In this document: positions 11,289 to 23,394 of the stretch, one piece after another
How the letters are laid out: each line of letters starts with the position of its first letter
Numbering within the stretch: the stretch's first letter is position 1
NCBI GenBank assembly: GCA_905182995.1
Contig: CAJJDP010000029.1
Coordinates: 186,001 to 250,000, forward strand
Origin: Paramecium octaurelia
Lineage: Eukaryota > Ciliophora > Oligohymenophorea > Peniculida > Parameciidae
Length of the DNA: 64,000 bases
Direction of reading: 5' to 3'
Translations under genes and position numbers: made by a program
Notes under the pieces: generated by a model
What the model was told of the DNA's origin: nothing
The model's input: only the letters and a program-made list of their open reading frames with translations
Database searches by the model: none

Positions 11289-14200
11289 ATGTCTGTTATT
11301 TTTGATTAGTTGGATGTATACTTTTAATGATAACTCTAGAATATCTAATCACTTAGATTCAATTTTAGTTAGGCCATAAAGTTGGGAGCTCAGCTTTATT
11401 TTATAAATAACCACAACCTAAAAAGACTTGTAGTTGGTGATGACTAGATCACACAATTTACTGAATAAGAAGCTATCAATGTGCTATAAGGAGTCCAGCA
11501 AATTTGTTCTGACGGAAAAGTAATATATTGCTTGATGGGTACAAATTAATCTAACGTTTAAAGATAGCGGAGATCTTTATTCAATTGACTCATAACCAAA
11601 ACAATTAGTTCAGGGCAAAAATTATATGACAATTACTCCAACAACTGCAATAGATCATTCTGGAAGAGGGTTTTGGTGGAAAACCAATAAAACAATATAT
11701 AGTCATTGCAAACACATAAGCACTTACAAAGAAAAATTAACTTTAATTACAAGTACATAAATTCTTTATAACCTTACTAGTTGGCGGAAAGATTTTTAAT
11801 ATTGAAAATGATAATTAAGTTCCTATCCAATAATTAAATGGATTGGGAATTAATGGATATTTTAAGAAATCCTTATTATTTTAATTTGGTGGTCTTGCCT
11901 TAACAGAAAATGGAGATGCCTATTGTTATACAAATAAAATGATTAAATTAAAAATCAATAACCTTGAGGATATCAGTGCTAACAATAAGTTTATTTTTGC
12001 AATTTAAGGAAAATCCTTATTGCAATGGAATTTAGAGGATTTTTCAAACCATCAGTTCTATGTGAATTAAACATTATTCAAGAAGATGAATTATGGTAAT
12101 GAAATTACAATCAATTGCAAAAGAAAGGAATTTTAAGAAATAAGGTTTATCTATTCAGATGTTTATTCTTAATTCTGTTGTGCTTAATTAAGAATGATTT
12201 AAAAAATCAATTAAAATGATCAATCTATCTCGGTTTTAGAAAGGACATTTTGTAGAAGTAATGTCTCTACATTAAAATAATAACTTTTTGATCAGTGGGA
12301 TCCTCCCTCAAAAAGAAGAAATCAAGAAATCAGACAAAGTAGATAAGCAAAAGGGGACAAAACTGAAAGATCTGATACCAGTAACAAATTAACAGATAGA
12401 TATGAAAGAAAGGATGATCTATCTTCAGAATCAAGATTTCGTCAATCTACAAATACTAATATACTTGATGCTTTTTTTGATAGATCAAACAAATAAGAAT
12501 CCAGAGAGATAGAATATAATTCAGAAAAGAAATAAGACACCAATTAATTTTTTATAGATACAACTTTTAATTATAAAAAAAACTCAAAATCCAAGTCTGA
12601 TATAATAGCTCCCCTTGAAATAACAAAATTACCACAATTTGAGAAATAACAAACAATCCAAGAATAGCAATAAACAGGTTTAAATAAAGATGATAAATAA
12701 CCAAACTTAGAATAAGAAGAACTACAAATCAAACCATCTAAATTGCTTGAATAATATAAAAAATAATTTGATTTACAAATACAACCAAATACAGAAGAAT
12801 GCATACAACCAATACTCGAATAGGGTTAGGTTGCTAAAGATTAGGATATTCCTGTTGGTCAAATTAAAAATTTAACTGCACCATCCTCAAACACAATAAA
12901 TTAAAAATTATAATCAATTAGAGAAACCTATGATCAACCAAGATTTAAAACATAGAATAATAGTTTATATACTTTGGATGAAGAGAGCTCATTTGAATAG
13001 AGTGTTTGCCAAGATGATGATGACAAAGGAAAATTCTAATTAAAACGATAAGCCTTTTTAATTAATGACATTTTTGATACAAAAATAGAAATAAAACCAA
13101 ATTAAAAACGAATAGAATAATTGAAGACTTAATATATATAGAAGGAGGTGGTTTCACCTGTTTAGATTCAAGATACTCCTATTTAGTTATAAAAGATTGT
13201 GATCCCTGATATGGATTTACCTCCTGTCTAATCAAAATTAAATAATTTAATCACTAAGCTATAGTTAAAACCAGAAAAATCATTAGATTAAGTCTTGGAA
13301 TCCTAAACTTAAAAAGATGAATAAGAATCTGGCTCTTCAATAATCCCTTTTGAATCTTAAACCATTATTCCTGATACCCAATAAAAACAAATAAAATCAT
13401 TTTTGAAGTTAGACACAATTTAAAATTCAAAATAAAAAAAAACAGTTGAGGTTATGGAACAATAATCAGTTATTGATTATTAAAACAACAGTGATTTCAT
13501 AGATCAATAACAAGATAGCTTTATGTAAATTTTACAAACTGAAAAAAAACCAGATAATAATAAAATATAAAATATCATGTAGATTTTTGATTAAATTTCG
13601 GTCTAGCCTAAGAAGACGAGTCCTTCAAGGTTGAATTTATTTAAAAAACAGGAGTAAGAAAATATATAGAAGATTGAGGTTGTTCCTGAATTTGAATAAT
13701 TGAATAGCAAAGTAGATTTAAATAATGTCTTGACTGAAAAATAAAATGAAAACATTATTGAAAAGAAGGTGGATTCACCCTAAAAGTTAAATGAAAAAGA
13801 ATAAAAAGCTGTTATTACTATGTTGAATAATAATTCAGAAGAATAAGTAATGGAAGATAGAATAGTTTAAGTTTTATAAATTGTGCAACCTCCTGAATAA
13901 AACAAAATTGAATCAGCTAAAAAAGAAAATGGAGAACAATTAATTAAATTGTTACCTGTTTAAATGGATGAATCAAGAATTTTAAGAAAAGTCAACTAAT
14001 TATCTGAAGTCAAATAGCCAGCATTTGATAATAAGTCATCTATTACTTTTTCAGATTAAAAATAAGCTGTCTCTCGTATTAAGATTTAACCAATTAATTG
14101 CAGTGCTTTGAGACCAGAAAAGAACTTTACTCCTTTAAGAAGTAGAAGGGATAGCAGTGCAAGAGGTTCAAGCATTGATACTAACAGATTTAAGTAATTG

Positions 14201-14662
14201 TAGATTGAAACTTAAATTGCTGCTCCAGAGAATAATTACCAAAGTGGATAAATCAATCAAGACCCTCTTGACTATAGTAATGCTGTTTATCATATTGACT
14301 AATCCATTTTGGATGATCCAACTAAACGCACTCCAGTGGCTTAAGTTTTAGACATCATTAACTTAAATTAATTCTCAAATTAAAAGAGCAAAGAGCCAGT
14401 ATTAGTGAGAATATAAGCAACTTCACAAATTCCTTAGTCTTTAAGATCAAATAGTATTGAACCAAATTTAAAGAAGACTGAATCTTCTCCAATAAAATAA
14501 TTAAAACTTCAAGTTAAACCATAAAACAATGACAAAGTGTCAAATATGAAAAGAAGACAATAAGATATTATTTTAAGAAAACTATTTTTCAGAATTGATA
14601 TTCATGTTAAGTTAGCAAAGTTGGAGTTCATGTTTAATTTAAAATAAAGAGCAGGAAAATGA
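11289..14662 (+). CDS. Large Gln/Glu-rich protein, possible RCC1-like N-terminus
   Basis: A long gene, roughly 1,090 codons. The N-terminal third, after a 24-nt intron near 11323 and a 25-nt AAG-ending intron near 11540, contains short beta-rich repeats (VQQICSDGKVIYCLM, GGLALTENGDAYCYTNK, NNKFIFAIQGKSLLQWN). These resemble RCC1-type propeller blades but are not conclusive. One further splice around 11600-11720 is needed and unresolved. From about 12280 onward a single uninterrupted frame of more than 700 codons encodes a low-complexity region rich in Gln, Glu, Lys, Ser and Pro, with many IPDT/VIPD-type motifs, ending KQRAGK then TGA. No enzyme motif is present. It is probably a scaffold or cytoskeletal protein. 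The gene itself is certain because of the length without TGA. Confidence 0.65.
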
Positions 14663-14844
14663 TCTACATTACTATTTTATATATATTATTAATTTTTAAG
14701 ATATAAATCTATATTTATCTAATTAAATGATTCAATCAATTACCAAAATGATCTTTCTATAGGTATTATTGATGATCATTATAATTCTTTGATAATAACT
14801 TCTATAAATATATAATATTACAACAAATTTCGACAGACTTCTAA
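14663..14844. other. Convergent spacer
   Basis: Short AT-rich gap between converging stops; nothing recognised. Confidence 0.4.
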
Positions 14845-15501
14845 TCAATTTATCTTATATTAGGATATTTATGGTTAAAGGGATTTCTATTTTATGACAT
14901 AAACAAATGAGGTCGCAACATTTAATGATATGAAGATATTGAATTGAAATATTTATATTAAGTATACAATACTGTTAAATGTGTCAACCGAATGTAATTT
15001 AGCTTTTAAAAAGATCTCTGAAACTATTGGATCTTCGAACAGAATTCTTTTATATGTTATTTTATGCAGGTTGACTGATTTTTCGAGGAGCCGCCACGCA
15101 TGTTTAAGGGGCAATATCGAATGAGACTTATGATCGAAAATCTCTATATGGAGACATGATTTATTTAAGATATATCCTTGGCTCTTAAATATCGATGTGC
15201 AATTTTTTCTATTTTATTTTGTAGAAAAATTGGTTACTTTTCGACAAATGCTTTCGTTTAATCCTGTGCTTTCATTGTTTTTCTTTGAAGACTTATACAG
15301 GGGTTATTGAATAGAAGGTGTCTGTTTGAGGATTTGGAATAATTTACTCGCATTGCTGGATAATGGATAGTTAAATCGTTTAGAAGGTCGATTGATAGGA
15401 GATTATACATTCTCTTTTTATTCAATTCTTCTTTTTGATGTCCCAAACAATTCCAAAACCACGTTTCTCTTTTGATGACTCAATTCCCTAATAACAGACA
15501 T
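14845..15501 (-). CDS. Hypothetical protein, about 218 aa
   Basis: An intronless frame of 219 codons from ATG 15501. The protein starts MSVIRELSHQKRNVVLELFG, has a basic Ser/Pro/Asn-rich middle and a compact segment with HAWRLLEKSVNLHKITYKR, then a hydrophobic C-terminal region. It lies only 16 bp downstream of the phosphodiesterase stop on the same strand, a typical spacing in this genome. A second minus-strand frame is also open over much of the same stretch, so the exact frame is not certain. No family recognised. Confidence 0.45.
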
Positions 15502-15517
15502 TTTTTTATATTTAATA

Positions 15518-18466
15518 TCATTTAATCATTAATTTTTCCCATTCAATAATTGTGTAATCAAGATTCTCAATACTCTCTTGCAATCGATCTTCAACAAATT
15601 TAGACATTACTGCCCACAAAGGTCTGACAATAAATTTAAAAAATCCCACTTCAGATTTAGCCATTATCGGTAACTAATGTCAGAAATTTTAATACCTGAT
15701 CTAAATCTTTCATATATGGCTATTGAGGATAACCAAATTTACCTTCCAAAGTATACTATTCCTAAAATTCCGTATTCACTCTAGTACTCCATTCCTTGCT
15801 TATAGGGAATGGCTTAGCGGCTCCAGCAAAATCAGATGTGTGAATGATAATACCTGTCATCAATCGCACATCTTATTCTGTTCCAAAATTTAATTCTTAT
15901 GTACGAGCTTCAAAACTCTTTATCAAATTGAAATGTTCAGTAATGTCAGTAAAGAGAATATTAGAAATAAATAGCTTTCTAAAATCTCTAAATTCCTCTG
16001 AATTAAAATTAGGAATAATGTTTGTAGATGGAGCACAAAGCATTTTAATAGATGTTGCTGCATGGTGTTATTCCAATACACTCTTATCGTGATACCTAAT
16101 GGCCAAATTAGAGAGACTATTAATCTCAAATGTATTCGTTCTTCCTGTATGAGACACATCATGACATAATGCTGCTAATATCAAAGCAAATTTTGTAAAT
16201 TGAGTTAATAAGTGAGCATGCTTTGTTTTCATGATCTCCAAGCTTATTGCATGGGAACATTACATTACAGTCACTCCATGATCATAATTATGAAATTGAT
16301 TCCCACTTTTATTATATTTATACTCGAGTGCACATAAAAAATTGCATAGGGCAGTCTCATTTATTTTGTAATCCTCAATAAAGTTGTTGCTTCTCAAAAT
16401 ATAGAATACTACTTTTTATTTCTCCAACCAATTACAACTATATGGCAAAATATTAAATTTTAGATTATTAATGTCTTCAATACAAGTGTCTGTAATCATA
16501 TCTGAATAAAAGTGATTCACTCCTTTGGTTTTAAGAATTTTCCTATCATTTTCACTCTCCTTCAGTGAAATTCTTTAATCTAAATGGTTTGGACTAAAGT
16601 TTGGACTGAAGTTCTTAAACAAAGACTATTTCTATGATGATTTTGGCTTAAACATTTGAACCACTGAATTTTTCAATTGTGGATGTTTTTGTTCCAATTT
16701 ATCTAAATATTACTTTGTTTCTGATTAGATAATCTTTTTCCTTAACTTATTCCATTAATTTGCTTCCAATTCTTTCTGATCATATCTAAACCACCCTTAT
16801 TAAAATATCACAAAAAACCCTTTGAAGTATTTCTCCTCCATTTTCATAAACACTTCATATGATGAATTGCTATCGGTCAATTTCCATTAATTTTACTCCT
16901 ATAATTGATTCTCAATATGCTATAATAAATTTTTATTTTTGAACATGCTCTTGTAGGATGCATTAAACATTTATGGATTAAAATTGATACCAAAATCATC
17001 AGCCAATTTACTTGTTATTGGTTAAGATACAAATGTTATTAAACCCTATTTATCAAATTCAAAAATTAAAGAGTCCTAAGATTTTACAAAGAATTTATAA
17101 AATGTTGTTCTATCATAGCATTATTTGATAAACTTCAAGTATTTATTGTAACTCAAATTCAATTATTAATAAACATTCATTTCTTCTTTTTTATTCAAAT
17201 CCATACAGATATATATACTCAAATTTAAGGAGTCTCTGAAATCAAATTCAACGAAAGGTGAGTCACTTGAAAATGGATTGCTCTCTTTAGATACCTAATA
17301 TCTATCTTTGAGCATCTCAATAACTTTTTGAATGAATATATATTTAGAGCATCTTATAAAGGCAATTCCAATATCTTAAATCATATGAGATAGTTATAAT
17401 GGATTAAAGCATTAAACTCTAGCTTATTTAAGGGTTTCCAATAAAAAATATGCCAATTGATTTACTTCTTCAAAGAACTAGTACTCATTGCAAAGAGATA
17501 GAAAGGAATCTATGATGATATTTTTTTCTCTTTTTTAATGAAAACAAAATATACAAGAAGAATTTGAAATTTTAAGGGCATAATTACCTTTATATTAATT
17601 GGTTTAAAAAAGGACTCCCAACTCAGGATAGCATTAAGATAAATCAATTAGCTATTTATCTTGAATTAGATCGATCTCTTATTATTACTGCTCAGTAATT
17701 ATAATATCTTGAAATTGTTCAGTTCTTGAAGTGTATAATTCATTGTTTATTATGAATGTAACTTCATCTGCATCAACCAAATTTTTCATGAAGGCTCTTA
17801 AGACTTTATATAGATGCTCAGTAGTAAGTTGATCATCCATCAACAATATATGACAACGTAAATAATCATTAAAATGTTGCTTAATTTAAAACAATCTTTA
17901 CTTTCATGTCTTTGTAAAGTGACCTTAAACCATCAGTCAAAATACGAGTCTCATTTGTGCTGTTAACTTGTTTTTAAGAGCCTAATGGTGTTGAAGTGGT
18001 TGTTTTATTAATTAATTCTCCAACCTTCCTTAATTTTTCATTAATTTCTTGATTAAAGAGCTAGAAATCATGAATACAATCATACAAACTAAGCATCGGA
18101 TTGCCATACATTCATTAATTGATCATTCAGCTCATCCAAATTTGCTATCAATTTAGACTCATTAAAAGTAGTAACCCTAGAATGAGAATTATGCCTTTTT
18201 CTAAACTTTAATTGAGCTTCATTTTCTCCTGCAGAATGACATTTCTACTTAGTTTATGGTTCTATTGCACTTAGATATTAGAGTATGGAGTTTTAATAAT
18301 TCACCTCATCTTCAAATGAGCAAATCAGTTTATCTAAAGTTTATTCTTTTGTGGTGAGATTGATTTTCAGAAGGTGCTTTTGCTTTGAGGTGAGGAGACC
18401 TTTTTGTTCTAATTCTGTGAGATGATTTAAAAATTTGATGTAGTTGCTTAAGTTTTATTTCGACAT
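15518..18466 (-). CDS. 3',5'-cyclic nucleotide phosphodiesterase (class I) with N-terminal regulatory region
   Basis: Three introns (18061-18085, 17880-17901, 15674-15695) leave 960 codons. The last 340 residues are a class I PDE catalytic domain. It shows the HN signature (QFHNYDHGVTVM), the metal-binding HD motif (ALCHDVSHTGRTN), SVLEQHHAATS, the third metal Asp (HTSDFAGAAKP) and an EFQEQ segment. The terminal helix position reads KSEVGFFKFIV, with Glu where class I PDEs have the invariant purine-binding Gln. The preceding 550 residues hold a coiled-coil-prone N-terminus and a middle region with weak GAF-like character (a hydrophobic core ending FFEEVNQLAYFLLETL). The enzyme should hydrolyse cAMP and/or cGMP, and ciliary control of beating is the usual Paramecium context. 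Confidence 0.92.
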
Positions 18467-18858
18467 AATGATATTAAAATTAATAAAGCCTGTAAATTGA
18501 GAAACAGTAAATGAAGAGATTTTAAGATGAAAAAATTAAAACTTATCAAATTAAAATGTATTTGCATTCTTTATTATGAAATAATTTTATTTATAATATA
18601 TGCTTAGCTTTTAATAGTGAATGATGAGCAAAAACTAGATTTTATTTATGAATTAATTTTCAACAATTATTTGTAAGGCATCAACTATTTATATTATATT
18701 TTAACTTTCCATTTAACTCAGCAATATAAATTATCTAGACATATAATTTAAGGGGTTTCAACAATTATGATGTATCAAAATTATAAATTCTAATTGTTCT
18801 ATCCATATTTATTTATTTTTTATATCAGAATATATAAACTGCATAAATATCTAATTCA
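18467..18858. other. Intergenic, AT-rich
   Basis: About 390 bp between the phosphodiesterase start and the roadblock gene stop, both on the minus strand, so it should contain the PDE promoter. No motif is recognised. Confidence 0.45.
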
Positions 18859-19204
18859 TCATTAATCATCTTCTCCCTATTTTTTAGGTCCTTAAATAAC
18901 AATCAACAATAGATCTTTATCAGGAGCAATTAAAATCTCATTTTATTTTGATTTTATTCTTAAGAAAGCTAAATCATTTGTTGGATCTAAATCCCTAACT
19001 AGAGATCTTGCCTTTTAAGCCAAAATTGGAATAGATTTTGCAATTGTATCACCTGAGATGATTATGAATGTTACCCTCATCCTTTTTCTCATTTAAGTAA
19101 GTAGTCCTAGTTATAGCACCTTCGGCATTTACAATCACAATTCCTTAGACTGATTTGTGATTTTTAATTCTGTTTATTGTGTCTTCTATGTCAACATCTG
19201 ACAT
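18859..19204 (-). CDS. Dynein light chain roadblock/LC7
   Basis: One 22-nt intron (19053-19074, GTAACATTC...CTCAG) splits a 108-codon gene. The protein shows the full roadblock fold signature: GIVIVNAEG, then KARSLVRDLDPTNDLAFLRI, then KQNEILIAPDKDLLLIVIQ. These match metazoan DYNLRB1 almost position by position. The length of about 107 aa is slightly longer than the usual 96 because of a short Gly/Glu/Asp tail. It binds dynein intermediate chains in cytoplasmic or axonemal dynein. The start at 19204 gives the expected N-terminus. It lies 40 bp downstream of the pyruvate phosphate dikinase stop codon on the same strand. Confidence 0.97.
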
Positions 19205-19244
19205 TTTGAATTAATAAATATTTATATATTTTTTAATGAAATAC

Positions 19245-22200
19245 TCATGGGTGGGTTAAATTGGCTATGGCTGCTGCAACTCTTGCGATTGGAACTCTAA
19301 ATGGTGAGCAACTGACATAGTCTAATCCAACAATGTGGAAGAATTCAACTGATGATGGTTCTCCTCCGTGTTCACCGCAAATACCAACTTTCAAATGTGG
19401 ATTTGTTGATTTTCCATTCTTGACTGCCAATTCAACCATCTTTCCTACTCCTTGTCTATCCAAAACTTAGAATGGATCGACTTTCAAGATTCCATTATTG
19501 ATGTAATATGGTAAGAATTTACCAGCATCATCTCTTGAGAATCCAAGTGTCATTTAAGTCAAATCGTTGGTACCAAATGAAAAGAATTCAGCAATTTGAC
19601 CAATTTAATCAGCAACTAAGCAAGCTCTTGGTACTTCAATCATAGTTCCGACTAAATAATGAATTGTGTCATTTCTCTCTTTGAATACTGTTTCAGCTGT
19701 CTTTTTAACAACTTTCAATTAGTGTTCTAATTCATTAACATTACCAACTAATGGAACCATAATTTCTGGTTTAACATCCATACCCTTGGCTTTGATGTTA
19801 AGAGCTGCTTCAATGATGGCTCTTGTTTACATCTCTGTGATTTCTGGATATGTAATTCCTAATCTGCATCCTCTGTGTCCCAACATTGGGTTGAATTCTG
19901 CTAATTCATGTACCTTTTATTTAACTTAATCTAAAGTTAATCCCATATCTTAAGCTAATTCTTATTATTAAGCAGTTTCATGTGGAACGAATTCATGGAG
20001 GGGTGGGTCCAACAATCTAATTGTTACTCCATATCCATTCATAGCCTCAAAAATACCTTCAAAATCACTTCTTTGGAATGGTAATAATTTAGCCAATGCA
20101 GTTTATCTACCAGTCAAATCTGATGCTAAAATCATTTCTCTCATAGCTTTGATTCTTTCTCCTTCAAAGAACATATGTTCAGTTCTTGTCAATCCAATAC
20201 CCTTGGCACCGAATTTTCTAGCAATTTAAGCATCCTTTGGTGTGTCTGCATTAGTTCTAACATACATTCTAGTGTATTTCTCAGCCCAATCCATAATCAA
20301 ACCGAAATCTCCACTGAGTTATGCTTCTTATGTTTATAATTTTCCTTCAAAGACATCTCCTGTTGATCCATTCAAGGAAATCCAATCACCTTCAGCATAA
20401 ACCTTTCCGTTAACTTCAAGTGTTCTTTATTTGTAATTGATATTCAAAGATCCAGCACCACAAACACAGCATTTACCCATACCTCTTGCAACGACAGCAG
20501 CATGTGATGTCATACCTCCTCTGGCTGTCAAAATACCTCTGGCAATGTTCATACCTTCCAAATCTTCTGGAGATGTTTCAATTCTTACTAAAATACTTTG
20601 AGCAAATTTCTTGGCTTCATCAGCGAAGAAAACAATTTATCCTGAAGCTGCACCTGGAGATGCTGGTAGTCCCTTAGCAACAAACTTAGCTGTTTTCAAA
20701 GCTTCTGGTGTGAAAATTGGATGTAATAATTCATCTAATTTATTTGGTTCAATTCTCTTAAGAGCTGTCTTTTCATCAATCTTTCCTTCTCTTAATAAAT
20801 CACAAGCAATTTAAACCATGGCAGCACCAGTTCTTTTACCACTTCTGCATTATAATAACCATAATTTTCCATTTTGAATTGTGAATTCAATATCTTACAT
20901 ATCTTTGAAGTGTTATTCTAATTTTTCTTAGACATTCTTCAATTCTTAGTATGTTTCTGGTAATGATTCTTCCAATGATGGGAATTGATTTTTTCTGACA
21001 TCTTCAGGAACTCCTTATGATTCAGCCCATCTCTTTGATCCAATCAAAGTGATTTATTATGGTGTTCTGATACCTGCAACGACATCTTCTCCTTAGGCAT
21101 TGATCAAATACTCTCCATTGAAAATATTTTCTCCAGTTGATGCATCTCTAGTGAATCCAACTCCTGTAGCTGATGTATTTCCCATGTTACCGAAAACCAT
21201 AGCTTAGACATTGACTGCAGTTCCCCAATCTTCAGGGATCTTGTTAAGAATTCTGTAGTATTTAGCTCTATCATTGTTCCAACTATCAAACACAGCTTAA
21301 ATAGCTTTCCATAATTATTATTCTGGCTCTTATGGGAAATCTTTTCCTGTTTTGGCTTTGACAGCAACCTTGTACTTGTNATGGTAATAATTTAGCCAAT
21401 GCAGCTTATCTACCAGTCAAATCTGATGCTAAAATCATTTCTCTCATAGCTTTGATTCTTTCTCCTTCAAAGAACATATGTTCAGTTCTTGTCAATCCAA
21501 TACCCTTGGCACCGAATTTTCTAGCAATTTAAGCATCCTTTGGTGTGTCTGCATTAGTTCTAACATACATTCTAGTGTATTTCTCAGCCCAATCCATAAT
21601 CAAACCGAAATCTCCACTGAGTTATGCTTCTTATGTTTATAATTTTCCTTCAAAGACATCTCCTGTTGATCCATTCAATGAAATCCAATCACCTTCAGCA
21701 TAAACCTTTCCGTTAACTTCAAGTGTTCTTTATTTGTAATTGATATTCAAAGATCCAGCACCACAAACACAGCATTTACCCATACCTCTTGCAACGACAG
21801 CAGCATGTGATGTCATACCTCCTCTGGCTGTCAAAATACCTCTGGCAATGTTCATACCTTCCAAATCTTCTGGAGATGTTTCAATTCTTACTAAAATACT
21901 TTGAGCAAATTTCTTGGCTTCATCAGCAAAGAAAACAATTTATCCTGAAGCTGCACCTGGAGATGCTGGTAATCCCTTGGCAACAAATTTGGCTGTCTTC
22001 AAAGCTTCTGGTGTGAAAATTGGATGTAATAATTCATCTAATTTATTTGGTTCAATTCTCTTAAGAGCTGTCTTTTCATCAATCTTTCCTTCTCTTAATA
22101 AATCACAAGCAATTTAAACCATGGCAGCACCAGTTCTTTTACCACTTCTGCATTATAATAACCATAATTTTCCATTTTGAATTGTGAATTCAATATCTTA

Positions 22201-23256
22201 CATATCTTTGAAGTGTTATTCTAATTTTTCTTAGACATTCTTCAATTCTTAGTATGTTTCTGGTAATGATTCTTCCAATGATGGGAATTGATTTTTTCTG
22301 ACATCTTCAGGGACTCCTTATGATTCAGCCCATCTCTTTGATCCAATCAAAGTGATTTATTATGGTGTTCTGATACCTGCAACGACATCTTCTCCTTAGG
22401 CATTGATCAAATACTCTCCATTGAAAATATTTTCTCCAGTTGATGCATCTCTAGTGAATCCAACTCCTGTAGCTGATGTATTTCCCATGTTACCGAAAAC
22501 CATAGCTTAGACATTGACTGCAGTTCCCCAATCTTCAGGGATCTTGTTAAGAATTCTGTAGTATTTGGCTCTATCATTGTTCCAACTATCAAACACAGCT
22601 TAAATAGCTTTCCATAATTATTATTCTGGCTCTTATGGGAAATCTTTTCCTGTTTTGGCTTTGACAGCAACCTTGTACTTGGCAACGAGAGTCTTAAGAT
22701 CGTCAACATCAAGTTCGGTATCTTATTTGACTCCCTTAGCATGTTTGACACTTTCGATGATTTCTTCAAATGGATCGATGTCTTCCTTGGTGGTTGGCTT
22801 CATGTCCAAGACAATGTCACTGAACATTTGAATGAATCTTCTGTATGAATCCCATGCAAATCTTGGGTTGTTAGTTCTCTTGCTCAATCCCTCTACTGAG
22901 ACATCATTTAATCCAAGATTAAGAATTGTGTCCATCATACCAGGCATTGAAACTCTGGCTCCGGATCTGACGGAAACAAGTAAGGGGTTTTCAGCTGAGC
23001 CAAATTCCATCTTAGTCAATTCTTCTACTTAATGAAGTGCTTTCTCAACATCAGCCTTGATGAGAGCGAAAGTGGATTCAGCACCGTTCTTAGTGTACAA
23101 ATTGCAAGCATCTGTTGTAATTGTGAATCCTGGTGGTACAGGAATGCCAATCAAATTCATTTCTGCTAATCCAGATCCTTTGCCTCCCAAAAGATTCTTC
23201 AAAGCTGCGCTGCCTTCTGCTTTGCCATCACCAAATGTATAAATATATTTGCTCAT
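19245..23256 (-). CDS. PPDK: Pyruvate, phosphate dikinase, interrupted by a duplicated segment and one N
   Basis: The protein opens [15 protein letters not shown], has the ATP-grasp N-domain ([29 protein letters not shown]), the phosphohistidine domain ([18 protein letters not shown], with the catalytic His) and the C-terminal TIM barrel ending [12 protein letters not shown]...NLTHP. It converts pyruvate, ATP and phosphate to PEP, AMP and PPi in pyrophosphate-linked glycolysis. The stretch as written cannot be one protein: an N at 21380 joins two versions of the same 1,301-bp segment. Dropping one copy leaves 2,709 bp, exactly 903 codons, the normal family length, with no introns. The N-terminal end (22682-23256) and C-terminal end (19245-20077) are single copy. 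Confidence refers to identity, not to the assembled structure. Confidence 0.95.
20078..21378 (-). repeat. Copy 1 of the duplicated PPDK segment (1,301 bp)
   Basis: Nearly identical to 21381-22681 at a constant offset of 1,303. I counted about ten single-base differences, for example at 20627, 20668, 20674 and 20684. The ones I translated are synonymous. The copy includes the catalytic-His motif region. It ends at an extra T and the single N at 21380. Confidence 0.95.
21380..21380. other. Single ambiguous base (N), probable contig join
   Basis: The only N in the window. It sits precisely between two near-identical 1.3 kb copies inside one coding sequence, the expected signature of two contigs with an unmerged overlap. 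Confidence 0.9.
21381..22681 (-). repeat. Copy 2 of the duplicated PPDK segment (1,301 bp)
   Basis: Matches 20078-21378 throughout. It is continuous with the unique 5' coding part (22682-23256), whereas copy 1 is continuous with the unique 3' part. Together they represent one gene from two overlapping, slightly different sequences (alleles or recent paralogues). Confidence 0.95.
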
Positions 23257-23394
23257 TTATTTATTTAATTCATGAGACGTGTATCCATTACCTTTTGTAT
23301 GAAATTTTTATATACCAATTATTTCTCTCTAATATCTTGTTATTGCGCACTATTACTTTATAATATTTCTAGATAATTATAATTATTTATAATC

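Noticed and set aside
20486-22117. Plus-strand open frames repeated at 20486/21789 and 20611/21914
   Set aside because: Antisense shadows of the duplicated dikinase segment.
19245-23256. A genuine tandem gene duplication or a double-length dikinase
   Set aside because: The single N at the exact junction and the fact that removing one copy restores the normal 902-aa length point to an assembly join.
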